Source of the DNA: Haemophilus parainfluenzae T3T1
GTDB taxonomy: Bacteria; Pseudomonadota; Gammaproteobacteria; Enterobacterales; Pasteurellaceae
Reading direction: 5' to 3'
Length of the DNA stretch: 64,000 nucleotides
NCBI RefSeq assembly: GCF_000210895.1
Contig: NC_015964.1
Span: forward strand, 951,501-1,015,500
Under the pieces are notes generated by a model. That model saw only the letters and a program-made list of their open reading frames with translations. It was not told the origin of the DNA and did no database searches. The translations under genes were made by a program, and so were the position numbers. Shown here piece after piece: positions 10,430 to 20,300 of the stretch. The stretch's first letter is position 1, and every line of letters starts with the position of its first letter.

Positions 10430-12373
10430 ATGCGCCTGTTTATTGCCGAGAAACCCAGTCTTGGGCGAGCGATTGCCGATGTATTGCCAAAACCTCATCA
10501 GCGGGGTGATGGTTTTATTAAATGTGGCAATGATGATGTTGTGACTTGGTGCGTGGGGCATTTGCTCGAACAAGCAGAACCGGATGCCTACGATCCTAAA
10601 TTTAAACAATGGCGTTTAGAACATTTACCCATCATTCCTGAAAAATGGATTTTGTTACCGCGAAAAGAAGTTAAAAAACAACTTTCCGTGGTGGAAAAAC
10701 TTATTCATCAAGCTGATGTTTTAGTTAACGCAGGCGACCCGGATAGAGAAGGGCAGTTGCTGGTGGATGAAGTGTTCAGCTATGCCAATTTATCAGCCGA
10801 AAAACGTGATGGCATTTTGCGTTGTCTGATTAGCGATCTTAACCCCAGCGCGGTCGAAAAAGCCGTACAAAAGCTCCAACCGAATCGTAACTTTATCCCA
10901 TTAGCCACCTCCGCACTGGCGCGTGCTCGTGCCGATTGGCTTTATGGCATTAATATGACCCGCGCTTATACCATTCGGGGTCGCCAAGCGGGTTATGATG
11001 GCGTGCTGTCTGTTGGGCGAGTGCAAACGCCCGTATTAGGTTTGATTGTTCGACGTGATTTGGAAATTGAAAATTTCCAACCAAAAGATTTCTATGAAGT
11101 GTTGGCGTGGGTAAAAGAAGAAAAAACATCTGAAAATCCAACCGCACTTTTTTCTGCACTTTGGCAACCAAGTAAAGCTTGCGAAGACTACCAAGATGAA
11201 GATGGTCGTGTGCTGTCTTTAGGCTTAGCCGAAAATGTAGTGAAGCGTATTACCGATCAACCTGCCGAAGTGACAGAATATGTAGATAAGCGCGAGAAAG
11301 AAACGGCGCCTTTGCCTTATTCGTTGTCAGCATTGCAGATTGATGCGGCAAAACGTTTTGGCATGTCAGCGCAAAGCGTGTTGGATACCTGTCAGCGGTT
11401 ATATGAAACCCATCGTTTGATTACCTATCCACGTTCGGATTGTCGCTATTTGCCGGAAGAGCATTTTGCTGAACGACATAAAGTGATGAATGCCATTTCT
11501 CAGCATTGTCAGACGTACCAAACCTTGCCATTGGTGGTAGATACTGAGCAACGTAATCGTTGTTGGAATGATAAAAAAGTGGAAGCGCACCATGCCATTA
11601 TTCCGACAGCTAACACGCGCTCGATCAATTTAAGTATTGATGAACAACGTATTTATGAATTGATTGCGCGTCAGTATTTATTGCAATTCTGTCCAGATGC
11701 GGAATATCGTAAAAGCAAAATTATCTTAAGTATTGCGGGCGGTACTTTTGTGGCTCAAGCGCGCAACTTGCAAACTGCGGGTTGGAAAGAATTGCTTGGT
11801 AAAGAAGACGAAGATGAAAATCAAGAGCCGTTATTGCCGATCGTGAAGAAAGGGCAGATCCTGTACTGCGAACGAGGCGAAGTGGTGAGCAAAAAAACGC
11901 AACCGCCGAAACCATTTACTGATGCGACGTTGCTTTCCGCCATGACAGGGATTGCGCGCTTTGTGCAAGATAAAGAATTGAAAAAAATTCTGCGAGAAAC
12001 AGATGGACTTGGCACAGAAGCCACGCGCGCAGGTATTATCGAATTGCTGTTTAAACGAGGCTTTTTGACCAAAAAAGGACGAAATATTCACAGCACAGAA
12101 ACGGGGCGGATCCTCATTTCAGCATTACCAGATATTGCCACACAACCTGATATGACGGCACATTGGGAAGCGCAATTAACGGATATCAGTCAAAAACAAG
12201 CGAGTTATCAGCAATTTATGTTTACGCTCAATCAAATGTTGCCGGATTTAGTGCGCTTTGTGGATTTCACCGCATTACGTCGTCTAAGTCAGATTTCAAA
12301 AGGTTTAAGCACACCAGCAACGAAACGAAAAAGAGCGGTCAAAAAATCGGAAGATTTAAACGCTGAAAATTGA
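10430..12373 (+). CDS. topB: DNA topoisomerase III
   Basis: A 647-residue type IA topoisomerase that decatenates DNA through a 5'-phosphotyrosine intermediate. TOPRIM motifs [19 protein letters not shown] and the acidic metal site [15 protein letters not shown] are at the N-terminus. The catalytic tyrosine lies in [13 protein letters not shown] (about residue 330). The lysine/arginine-rich C-terminus has no zinc fingers, as usual for TopB. Start at the ATG four bases after recR. Codons near 11139 (NPTALFSAL) are partly written by an uptake signal. Confidence 0.96.
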   Translation: MRLFIAEKPSLGRAIADVLPKPHQRGDGFIKCGNDDVVTWCVGHLLEQAEPDAYDPKFKQWRLEHLPIIPEKWILLPRKEVKKQLSVVEKLIHQADVLVNAGDPDREGQLLVDEVFSYANLSAEKRDGILRCLISDLNPSAVEKAVQKLQPNRNFIPLATSALARARADWLYGINMTRAYTIRGRQAGYDGVLSVGRVQTPVLGLIVRRDLEIENFQPKDFYEVLAWVKEEKTSENPTALFSALWQPSKACEDYQDEDGRVLSLGLAENVVKRITDQPAEVTEYVDKREKETAPLPYSLSALQIDAAKRFGMSAQSVLDTCQRLYETHRLITYPRSDCRYLPEEHFAERHKVMNAISQHCQTYQTLPLVVDTEQRNRCWNDKKVEAHHAIIPTANTRSINLSIDEQRIYELIARQYLLQFCPDAEYRKSKIILSIAGGTFVAQARNLQTAGWKELLGKEDEDENQEPLLPIVKKGQILYCERGEVVSKKTQPPKPFTDATLLSAMTGIARFVQDKELKKILRETDGLGTEATRAGIIELLFKRGFLTKKGRNIHSTETGRILISALPDIATQPDMTAHWEAQLTDISQKQASYQQFMFTLNQMLPDLVRFVDFTALRRLSQISKGLSTPATKRKRAVKKSEDLNAEN

Positions 12374-12489
12374 TTAAACTTAATACAATTAAGTAAAAAA
12401 AATGGGAAAGCGCTTGCGAAAAGCGTGAATTTTATATAACATTTGCTCCCAGTTTTCTTGCGAAATCGCAATTTAGAGAAGAAAGAATA

Positions 12490-12837
12490 ATGTACAATAT
12501 TTTATTATTTGTTTATGTATTAATTTGTATCGCCTTAATCGGCTTTATCCTTATTCAACAAGGTAAAGGCGCGAACGCAGGTGCGTCATTTGGCGGCGGT
12601 GCATCAGGTACCATGTTTGGTTCTGCAGGTGCAGGTAACTTTTTAACCCGTACCAGCGCAATCTTAGCGACAGGCTTTTTTGTGATTGCTTTAGTGTTGG
12701 GTAATATCAACTCTCACCGTGGTAACGTACAAAAAGGTTCATTTGACGATTTATCTCAAACTGCTGAACAAGTTCAACAACAGCAACAACAAGCTGCTCC
12801 AGCAGTTGAAAACAAAAATAATGACATTCCGCAATAA
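12490..12837 (+). CDS. secG: Protein translocase subunit SecG
   Basis: A 115-residue membrane protein of the SecYEG channel. Two membrane helices (LLFVYVLICIALIGFILIQQ and the ILATGFFVIALVLG segment) flank the conserved cytoplasmic loop GKGANAGASFGGGASGTMFGSAG. The C-terminus has a glutamine run (QQQQQQ) that is typical of low conservation in this tail. GAGAAGAAAG precedes the ATG. A tRNA-Leu gene follows 23 bases later, the same neighbour as in E. coli. Confidence 0.95.
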   Translation: MYNILLFVYVLICIALIGFILIQQGKGANAGASFGGGASGTMFGSAGAGNFLTRTSAILATGFFVIALVLGNINSHRGNVQKGSFDDLSQTAEQVQQQQQQAAPAVENKNNDIPQ

Positions 12838-12860
12838 TAAGGAATAAAAACAGAATAAAC

Positions 12861-12946
12861 GCTCTGGTGGTGGAATTGGTAGACACGCTATCTTGAGGGG
12901 GTAGTGGCCGCAGGCCGTGCGAGTTCAAGTCTCGCCCAGAGCACCA
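12861..12946 (+). tRNA. leuU: tRNA-Leu (anticodon GAG)
   Basis: A complete class II tRNA. The acceptor stem is GCTCTGG paired with CCAGAGC, followed by an encoded CCA at 12944-12946. The D-arm is GGAATTGGTAGACA, the anticodon loop TTGAGGG gives GAG, there is a long variable arm, and the T-arm is GTTCAAGT. It lies directly after secG, and a hairpin terminator follows. Confidence 0.97.
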
Positions 12947-12951
12947 ACTAT

Positions 12952-12980
12952 AAACCGACTTAATCAAGTCGGTTTTTTTT
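12952..12980 (+). terminator. Terminator after tRNA-Leu
   Basis: AAACCGACT and AGTCGGTTT pair around a six-base loop and are followed by a run of eight T residues. Confidence 0.85.
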
Positions 12981-13072
12981 CGCCTAAAATTTGCCTGAAT
13001 AGCTAGTTATTATCCCCTGTTTTGGTTACAATCGGTCAATTTCTTTTTCTAAAACCCCATTAGGAGAGCACT

Positions 13073-14494
13073 ATGAACTTCCCTCAAATTGCCCAGCAAG
13101 TGATTGATAAGCTTGGCGGCAAAGAAAACATCGCCACAGCAGCACATTGTGCAACGCGTTTACGTATTGTGTTAAACGATGAAAGCAAAGTGGATAAAGA
13201 AGGTATTGATAATATTGAAGGCGTGAAAGGGCAGTTTGCTGTCGCCGGTCAATATCAAATTATCTTCGGTTCAGGTACGGTGAATAAAGTCCATGCTGAA
13301 CTCACCAAATTGCTTGGTATCGGCGATGTGAGTAAAGCCGAAGTGGCTGAAGCAGCATCAGGCAATCAAAACTTATTGCAACGTTTGGTGAAAGGCTTGG
13401 CAGATATTTTCGTGCCAATCATTCCGGCAATCGTAGCAGGCGGTTTGTTAATGGGTATTCACTCCATGCTGACAGCGAAAGGTTTCTTCGTTGATGAATT
13501 AAGCGTGATTGATATGCACCCAGGTCTTGCGGATTTGGTGGATTTTATTAACACCATCGCGAATGCACCATTTGTATTCTTACCAGTATTACTTGGTTTC
13601 TCAGCCACCCGTAAATTCGGCGGTAACCCATTCTTAGGGGCAGCGCTTGGGATGTTATTAGTTCACCCTGCATTAGCAGATGGTTGGAACTACGCATTAA
13701 CCCTTGCGCAAGGCAAAATCCAATACTGGAATGTATTCGGTCTTGAAATTGAAAAAGTCGGCTATCAAGGCACGGTTATCCCAACATTAGTTTCTGCTTG
13801 GGTATTAGCAACCTTAGAAAAAACCTTCCGTAAGTTTGTGCCTTCTTATTTAGATAACCTCATTACCCCCTTATTCTCGCTCTTTATTGCGGGCTTCTTA
13901 GCATTTACTGTAATTGGTCCAATTGGTCGTGAAGCGGGTTCATTAATTGCATCAGGTTTAACTTGGTTATATGACACCTTAGGTTTCGTGGGCGGCGCGA
14001 TCTTCGGGGCATTCTATGCACCAATTGTTATCACGGGTATGCACCAAACCTTCATTGCGGTTGAAACACAATTATTAGCTGAAATGGCAAATACAGGCGG
14101 TACCTTTATTTTCCCAATCGCTGCAATGTCAAATATCGCACAAGGTGCAGCCTGTTTAGGTGTGGCAGTGGCATTAAAAGATCCAAAAGTACGCGGTTTA
14201 GCAGTACCATCTGGTATCTCTGCATTATTAGGAATTACTGAACCGGCGATGTTCGGGGTGAACTTACGCTATCGTCAAGCTTTCTTTGCGGCGATGATTG
14301 GTTCAGGTCTTGCAAGTGCCTTTATCGCGTTCTTTAATGTAAAAGCCATTGCATTAGGGGCAGCAGGTTTCTTAGGTATCCCATCTATCAAACCGGATAG
14401 CCTTGCGATGTATAGCCTCGGTATGGTGATTTCATTTGTGGTGGCATTCACGCTTTCAGTCGTTTTCGTGAAACGCGCACAAGCAAAAGCATAA
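13073..14494 (+). CDS. scrA: PTS sucrose-type EIIBC permease
   Basis: A 473-residue phosphotransferase-system permease. The EIIB domain comes first, with the phosphorylated cysteine in ATAAHCATRLRIVL (about residue 26). It is followed by a ten-segment EIIC membrane domain (FVPIIPAIVAGGLL, KFGGNPFLGAALG, YQGTVIP, APIVITGMHQTF, GITEPAMFGVNLR). The EIIB and EIIC signatures match ScrA more closely than TreB. There is no EIIA domain, so phosphate would come from a separate EIIA-Glc (Crr). No sucrose-6-phosphate hydrolase, fructokinase or regulator is adjacent. The GGAGAG before the ATG is a good ribosome site. Sugar specificity is inferred from similarity. Confidence 0.75.
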   Translation: MNFPQIAQQVIDKLGGKENIATAAHCATRLRIVLNDESKVDKEGIDNIEGVKGQFAVAGQYQIIFGSGTVNKVHAELTKLLGIGDVSKAEVAEAASGNQNLLQRLVKGLADIFVPIIPAIVAGGLLMGIHSMLTAKGFFVDELSVIDMHPGLADLVDFINTIANAPFVFLPVLLGFSATRKFGGNPFLGAALGMLLVHPALADGWNYALTLAQGKIQYWNVFGLEIEKVGYQGTVIPTLVSAWVLATLEKTFRKFVPSYLDNLITPLFSLFIAGFLAFTVIGPIGREAGSLIASGLTWLYDTLGFVGGAIFGAFYAPIVITGMHQTFIAVETQLLAEMANTGGTFIFPIAAMSNIAQGAACLGVAVALKDPKVRGLAVPSGISALLGITEPAMFGVNLRYRQAFFAAMIGSGLASAFIAFFNVKAIALGAAGFLGIPSIKPDSLAMYSLGMVISFVVAFTLSVVFVKRAQAKA

Positions 14495-14508
14495 TTGAAA
14501 TAAAAAAG

Positions 14509-14540
14509 AAAAAGCACGAGTTTAATCTCGTGCTTTTTTG
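14509..14540 (+). terminator. Terminator after scrA
   Basis: AAAAGCACGAG and CTCGTGCTTTT pair around TTTAAT and are followed by T residues; an A run precedes the stem. Confidence 0.85.
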
Positions 14541-14583
14541 TTTGGAAAAATGCGTCTAAAAATGACCGCACTTTCAGTGAGAA

Positions 14584-15051
14584 TTAGCCTTCTCGACAGT
14601 TTAACCAAGTGGTTTTCATGCCTTGATTATTCTTGTAATACACGGAATTATTTTCACGAGCGATTAAATCAACATAACTGCCATCAATCGGCTCATAAGA
14701 GCGATAAATCACTTCAAAGCGATTTCCACGTGCATTTAAGGTACGATTTTCCACATGATCAAACGGCACGGCTTTTCCACCATCTAATTGGAAATAAATA
14801 CCAAAGTTATCTTTCATGCGGCTTTCTCTTGAAAGCGGGAAGTAAGTGGTTAAATACGAACTTGAACCCGTTTCTGAATTACGGCAAGAATAGTAATAAC
14901 GCTTGTAGTCTTTAGGATTGTTTAATTCCGTTTGGCTAATATTATTTTTAAGGAATCGTGTTTTAACAGTTTTCTTTGGTTGTTGTGTTGTGGTACAAGC
15001 AAACAACCCTACGAATGCAGCCGTGAGTAATGCTATTTTGAATTTATTCAT
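14584..15051 (-). CDS. Putative lipoprotein, unrecognised
   Basis: I do not recognise this 155-residue protein. From the ATG at 15049-15051 it has a lipoprotein signal peptide (MNKFKIALLTAAFVGLFAC) with the lipid-accepting cysteine at residue 19. The mature part is polar and has two more cysteines (YYSCRNS and the C-terminal WLNCREG) that could form a disulfide. An in-frame extension upstream to 15195 would precede the signal peptide and is rejected. GGAAC lies in front of the ATG. It points toward scrA (convergent) and has its own promoter region of about 170 bases upstream, containing an uptake signal and a hairpin repeat. Confidence 0.75.
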   Translation of the reverse strand: MNKFKIALLTAAFVGLFACTTTQQPKKTVKTRFLKNNISQTELNNPKDYKRYYYSCRNSETGSSSYLTTYFPLSRESRMKDNFGIYFQLDGGKAVPFDHVENRTLNARGNRFEVIYRSYEPIDGSYVDLIARENNSVYYKNNQGMKTTWLNCREG

Positions 15052-15170
15052 TGATAAAGTTCCGAGAGTAGAGTGAATGAGAAAGGGAGTATAATAGCGG
15101 AAATTGGGGATAGTGCAATATACAAAGGGGAAAGTGCGGTGAGTTTTTGAAGTGTTTTTTAGTAAAATTT

Positions 15171-15193
15171 GGCACACGCTGCGAGCGTGCGCC
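15171..15193. repeat. REP-like hairpin repeat, copy 1
   Basis: GGCACACGCT-GCG-AGCGTGCGCC forms a perfect-stem hairpin (CACGCT/AGCGTG core, GGC.../...GCC ends). A near copy with a different stem sequence is at 16286-16309. The two flank the lipoprotein gene at 15224-16006. Confidence 0.6.
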
Positions 15194-15223
15194 ATTATAA
15201 AGAAAATGAAATATGATAAGTAA

Positions 15224-16006
15224 CTACTTGCCCATAACAGGACCCACCCCTATCAACATAAGGTAGTAAATTGGTGCAGTAATGATGTCAAAGGCTTCTT
15301 TTGCTCTATATTTGGCTGATTCTTTCATCTTATCTCGTTTCTCTGATCGAATTTCTTCATCTGTTTTTAGACGATAATTATCAAGATATGCAGGTATTGG
15401 TATAGAGCGTGAGGATTTTTTCAAAATTTCATCACGGTTATTCAATTTCACGATACGCCCATTGATTATTGGCTTCTCTACCCATCCCATATAAAGGGTA
15501 ATTTTGGTTTTAGGCTTATTATCTTTGCATTCAGAAGGTTCTTGATGGAAGAAATCGCTTACTCCACAATTACCATCATCATAAATTATTCGCCAACGTT
15601 GCTCTAATCCTTTCAAACTTTGACGAAGCGTATTAAGGTATTTCATCGGTAATACTAGCTTATAGTATATTTTAACAAAGTTATTACTACGGTCAGCATC
15701 AAAGGAAAGCGCTAGATAAAATTTATCATCCCTTCTATTGGATTTTAACAGCTTTGTCATGTATTCAGGTTGGAATAAAGGTTGTAAATAATGCGCATCA
15801 ATACCTGAAAACTCATAATCTTCGTTATCACTAAGCAAATAAGTTTTATTATCCGGTGTTTTAACAATACCTCGAATTAATATTTCTTCACCTTTCAAGC
15901 GAGTCATATATTCGTAAAAGGGCGTCGTACTGTCGTAAGCAGGTGGCGTATTGTTACTCGAACAAGCTACTAATAATAAGCAAAGCAAAGAGATAAATTT
16001 TTTCAT
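15224..16006 (-). CDS. Putative lipoprotein, unrecognised
   Basis: This 260-residue protein starts with a clear lipoprotein signal (MKKFISLLCLLLVACSSN), acylated cysteine at residue 15. The mature protein is charged, with tyrosine-rich segments (YLLSDNEDYEFSGIDAHYL, KIYYKLVLPMKYL) and a possible disulfide pair (DGNCGVSD...PSECKDN). A short hydrophobic stretch near the C-terminus (IITAPIYYLMLIGVGPVMG) could associate with a membrane. I cannot assign a family. It lies between two similar hairpin repeats and next to another lipoprotein gene in the same direction, though 170 bases apart. Confidence 0.75.
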   Translation of the reverse strand: MKKFISLLCLLLVACSSNNTPPAYDSTTPFYEYMTRLKGEEILIRGIVKTPDNKTYLLSDNEDYEFSGIDAHYLQPLFQPEYMTKLLKSNRRDDKFYLALSFDADRSNNFVKIYYKLVLPMKYLNTLRQSLKGLEQRWRIIYDDGNCGVSDFFHQEPSECKDNKPKTKITLYMGWVEKPIINGRIVKLNNRDEILKKSSRSIPIPAYLDNYRLKTDEEIRSEKRDKMKESAKYRAKEAFDIITAPIYYLMLIGVGPVMGK

Positions 16007-16324
16007 AGGATTCCTTACAAGCGGTGGGATTTTGGAATTAGTTTACTTAATCCAGAATTGTTTTGCTATTTGTTTTTAGGATACGCTTTCCTCATATTAG
16101 TGTTAGAGATTAAAAAATGGGGGGAGAATTATTCACTAAACTTCTATGCTTGTATGAGGCAGATCAAAGTGCGGTCAGTTTTTCAGGTGCTGTTTAATAA
16201 AAACATTGCGAATTTTACCCATAAGCTGTCGGCAGAACCAATATTCAAAATTCTTTGGATTTTTTGACAGCACTTTTAGTTGCTAGGCACAAGCGAGGAC
16301 GCTTGCGCCATCGTGGGGAGTATA
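16007..16324. other. Gene-poor spacer of 318 bases
   Basis: This stretch holds one uptake signal (near 16167) and the second hairpin repeat (16286-16309). A 69-codon forward open frame (16058-16267) has no ribosome-binding site and no recognisable features, so I do not call it. Confidence 0.5.
16286..16309. repeat. REP-like hairpin repeat, copy 2
   Basis: GGCACAAGCG-AGGA-CGCTTGCGCC forms a hairpin with the same outer GGCAC.../...GCGCC frame as the copy at 15171-15193 but compensating changes inside the stem (AAGCG/CGCTT against CACGCT/AGCGTG). Confidence 0.6.
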
Positions 16325-16492
16325 TTATGATTTACCTGTTCCATCACAATCAGGACAAATAAATTCACCGTAGTAGTCTCCACCACAAAACGCACAATCA
16401 GAATGACCTTCTCGAGAGTTATCTCCCATATCAATTGGGCAGTAGTCAAAATAGCCTCGCCCTTCACAAGTATAGCATTCATCGCCTAACAT
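16325..16492 (-). CDS. Small zinc-finger-like protein (DnaJ-type CxxCxGxG motifs)
   Basis: A 55-residue reading frame begins at an ATG (16490-16492) preceded by AGGAGA at good spacing. It reads MLGDECYTCEGRGYF, then CPIDMGDN, then CAFCGGDYYGEF and CPDCDGTGKS. The paired CxxC motifs with trailing G-x-G resemble half of the DnaJ cysteine-rich zinc domain and other small zinc ribbons. It lies 30 bases downstream of the UPF0174-like gene in the same direction, so cotranscription is likely. Function unknown; a zinc-binding fold is the only inference I would defend. A longer frame over the same bases (16276-16482) lacks such a pattern. Confidence 0.7.
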   Translation of the reverse strand: MLGDECYTCEGRGYFDYCPIDMGDNSREGHSDCAFCGGDYYGEFICPDCDGTGKS

Positions 16493-16522
16493 ATTTTTCT
16501 CCTATTCTATAAACTATTAAAG

Positions 16523-17278
16523 TTAATTTTCCTCTTCACCATCTCTAAGTGCCACAATACCAATATATAAACAAATTGGAATAGTTTTTCTATATGCTTC
16601 ACCTTGCAAATCAAGTGCAAACCAAGCTCCAGAAAGAACCCATATTATTGGCCCCAAGGTATTTAACCAAGGATTTCTTTTTACGAGCTCTTGAATAAGT
16701 TTTTTTGCTATATCTTTACCAACGAATTGAGCAATAATGGAGATAACTATAGATTGAATTATTGCTGCAGTCATTTCAGGTCCTAAGATCTTAAATAGTA
16801 TTGGTAGAACAGCAATTTTTCCATTATCTTTTAAGTAATTAATGATTTTTTCACTATCTGCATCACAAATCTTTGCTTTTTTAAAATACGCTGATAATTC
16901 TTCTGGAGATTTTGATAGAAGTTCTTTGTCAACAACAGCTAGCACCAGTAATTCAAGCATTTTTTCAGTAGAGGCTCCTAGTTTAACCTTCACTTTCAAT
17001 TTATTAGCAACATCGCTAATTACTTCTTCAGCAGAAACTCCTCCATCATCATTAAATAAACTTCTAAATAAATATGCAACATCAGATGAGCCATAATATC
17101 TAATTTGTTTATCTATTAACTTAATGAGTTCATTTTTAGTGGTAATATCTCCATCCTTAATAGTTTTTTTTAACAACTCTTTTCGTTTTGAGTCATTAGT
17201 AAAAGCTACATAACTATCTAGAATTTCAGAGATGTATTCAAGGTCATTATTTGTACATTTTTGGAGGATTTTTTTCAT
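16523..17278 (-). CDS. UPF0174/YaaW-like family protein
   Basis: A 251-residue protein of uncharacterised function. The N-terminal region (NDLEYISEILDSY...ELIKLIDKQIRYYGSSDVAYLFRS) resembles the segment of YaaW-like proteins that reads QxxGGNSxANxxRG. The C-terminus (LQGEAYRKTIPICLYIGIVAL) matches the family's SAYRVTIPxxLxIA signature. Between them are a predicted hydrophobic helix pair (AAIIQSIVISIIAQFVG; TLGPIIWVLSGAWFALDL). The ATG follows AAGGAA, and a TATAAT-like box (17317-17322) lies upstream. It is AT-richer than neighbours. Followed by the small zinc-finger-like gene. Confidence 0.65.
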   Translation of the reverse strand: MKKILQKCTNNDLEYISEILDSYVAFTNDSKRKELLKKTIKDGDITTKNELIKLIDKQIRYYGSSDVAYLFRSLFNDDGGVSAEEVISDVANKLKVKVKLGASTEKMLELLVLAVVDKELLSKSPEELSAYFKKAKICDADSEKIINYLKDNGKIAVLPILFKILGPEMTAAIIQSIVISIIAQFVGKDIAKKLIQELVKRNPWLNTLGPIIWVLSGAWFALDLQGEAYRKTIPICLYIGIVALRDGEEEN

Positions 17279-17341
17279 GATTGATTCCTTGTTAAAAAGT
17301 TATAAATATAGGACGCATTATAAAGTTATTAATAATTAAAG

Positions 17342-20300
17342 TTACTTCATCGCCACACCCAACCATTTCATCATCTCTCTCTCATCCCAGCCTTTACGTT
17401 TGGCATAATCTTGAGCTTGGTCTTCATCAATGCGACCTAAAGTGAAATAGTTACTTGCCGGGTGGGTGAAGTACCAACCGCAGACGGAAGCTGCCGGCCA
17501 CATAGCGTAGCTTTCGGTGAGTTTCATGCCGATGCGTTGTTCCACTTCTAATAAATCCCAAATCAATGCTTTTTCGGTATGCTCAGGGCAGCTTGGATAA
17601 CCTGGTGCAGGGCGGATGCCGACATAGTTTTCATTGATTAAACCTTGATTGTCGAATTCTTCTTGCGTGTAGCCCCAAATGCGGGTGCGAAGCTCAAAGT
17701 GCAGGTATTCTGCCATGGCTTCCGCTAAGCGGTCGCCCACCGCTTGTAGTAAGATAGCATTGTAGTCATCGCCTGCCGCTTTATAGCCTTCTACTAATTC
17801 CATTTCTTCAATTCCTGCACAGACGGCAAACATACCCATCCAGTCTTTTTTGCCACTTTCGCGATCAGCAATAAAGTCACTTAAGGCAAAGTTAAACGGA
17901 CTTTTGCTGTTTTTGCCACGTTCTGTTTGTTGGCGTAAGCCGTAAGCGGTGCCAATTTGTTGTGTGCGTTCTTCATCAGCGAAAAGCACCACATCATCGC
18001 CTACACGTTCCGCAGGGAAGATGCCTAAAATACCGCTTGGGTTGAGTTTGTGGTTTTGCTCTAATTCATCTAATACCACTTGCGCATCGTTCCATACTTT
18101 ACGTGCTTCTTCGCCACCTTCTGGATAATCAAAGGCATCAGGATAGCCACCCATTAAGCCCCAAATGCGGAAGAATGGCGACCAGTCGATAAATTTACGT
18201 AATGTGGCAATCGGTACGTTTTTAAATTCCACAATACCTGTTTGGTTTGGTGTTGGCGGCACGTAATCTGCCCATTCACCACTAAAGCCATCAAAGCGGT
18301 TTGCACGCGCTTCTTCAATGCTGAGCTGTTTACGCAGTGGTTTACGGTTAGAGAAAGATTGCTGAATTTTCTCATAATCCTTTTTAAACTGTTCCCATAA
18401 TTCTGCACGGCTTTCAGGATTCATCAATGTCGCACACACCGTCACCGCACGAGAGGCATTTGAGGTATAAAATACGCCGTGTTCTTTATATTTTGGATAA
18501 AGTTTAATTGCCGTATGTTCTTTAGATGTGGTCGCACCGCCAATCATCACTGGCAGATTTAAGCCTAAGCGAGTCATTTCCCCCAAGAAGTATTCCATCT
18601 CATCTAGAGAAGGGGTAATCAAACCACTTAACGCGATGATATCCGCTTTTTCATCAATAGCGGTTTGAATGATTTTGTCTGCAGGCACCATCACGCCCAA
18701 GTCAATCACTTCAAAGTTATTACATTGCATCACTACGCTCACGATATTTTTACCGATATCGTGCACGTCGCCTTTTACCGTCGCAATCACCACTTTACCG
18801 TTGCTTGAACCTTTTTGTTTAGTGGCGTTGATAAACGGCTCTAAATACGCCACAGATTGTTTCATCACGCGCGCAGATTTCACCACTTGTGGCAGGAACA
18901 TTTTACCGTCACCGAATAAATCACCGACGACATCCATCCCTTCCATCAGCGGCCCTTCAATGACATCTAATGGGCTTGGTAATTGTTGGCGGGCTTCTTC
19001 AGTATCTTCCACAATGTAAGTGGTAATCCCTTTCACTAGCGCGTGTTTTAAACGTTCTTCCACTGGCCAAGTACGCCATTCTGCGACAGAATCCACCGCA
19101 CTTTCATCGTTGCCTTGGTTACGATATTTCTCCGCAATATCGAGTAATTTTTCAGTGGCATCAGGACTGCGGTTTAATACTGCATCTTCCACAATTTCAC
19201 GTAATTCAGGATCGAGATCGTCATAAATCGCAAGTTGTCCCGCATTCACAATCCCCATATCCATGCCTTGCTTGATGGCATGATAGAGGAAAACAGCGTG
19301 GATAGCCTCACGCATCACGTTGTTACCACGGAATGAGAAAGACACATTCGACACCCCGCCCGAGATTTTCGCATGCGGTAGGGCACGTTTAATGCGACCT
19401 GTAGCATTGATGAAATCCACACCGTAGTTGTTGTGTTCTTCAATCCCTGTACCGATGGCAAAAATATTCGGGTCGAAAATAATGTCTTCTGGTGGGAAGC
19501 CGACTTGGTTCACCAAAATGTCATAAGCACGGCTACAAATTTCCACTTTGCGATCTTCGGTATCGGCCTGCCCCACTTCGTCAAACGCCATGACCACCAC
19601 GGCTGCACCATATTTACGTACCAATTTGGCGTGGTCGATAAAGATTTCTTCGCCTTCTTTAAGCGAAATAGAGTTCACAATCGGTTTACCTTGTACCGAC
19701 TGCAAGCCCGCCTCAATCACTTCCCATTTGGAGGAGTCGATCATCACAGGCACTTTGGCAGCATCCGGTTCCGTCGCCATAATATTAAGGAAACGGGTCA
19801 TGCATTTTTTGCTGTCTAGCAAAGCTTCATCCATATTGATGTCGATCACTTGCGCCCCGTTTTCCACTTGGTCGATGGCAATTTCAATGGCTTCGGCAAA
19901 TTTGTCTTCTTTAATTAAGCGTTTGAATTTCGCTGAACCTGTCACGTTATTACGTTCGCCCACGTTCACGAATAGACTTTCATCATCAATATTGAGTGGT
20001 TCTAAGCCTGATAAACGCATCGCAGTTTTAATTTCAGGCAATTTACGCGGTGCAATACCTTGCATTGCATCGGCAAAGGCTTTGATATGTTCTGGCGTCG
20101 TACCGCAACAACCCCCGACAATGTTTACAAAGCCACTTTCAGCCCATTCTTTCAGATGTGCCGCCATCTCTTCAGCCCCCAAATCATAGCCACCAAAAGC
20201 ATTTGGTAGGCCCGCATTCGGGTGAACAGATATATAGGTTTCGCTGATTTTAGACAGTTGTTCAACATATTGGCGGAGTTCTTTCGGGCCGAGCGCACAG

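Noticed and set aside
12459-12473. Palindrome TTGCGAAATCGCAA before secG, resembling a competence CRP-S site
   Set aside because: Half-sites are separated by two bases, not six, so CRP cannot bind in the normal way; secG is not a competence gene.
16058-16267. 69-codon forward open frame in the spacer upstream of the second lipoprotein gene
   Set aside because: No ribosome-binding site, no recognisable motif, and it runs through an uptake signal; it looks like chance in AT-rich sequence.
16276-16482. 68-codon reverse frame overlapping the zinc-finger-like gene
   Set aside because: Its product has no pattern, its start lies inside the better frame, and the shorter frame (16325-16492) has CxxC motifs and a strong ribosome site.
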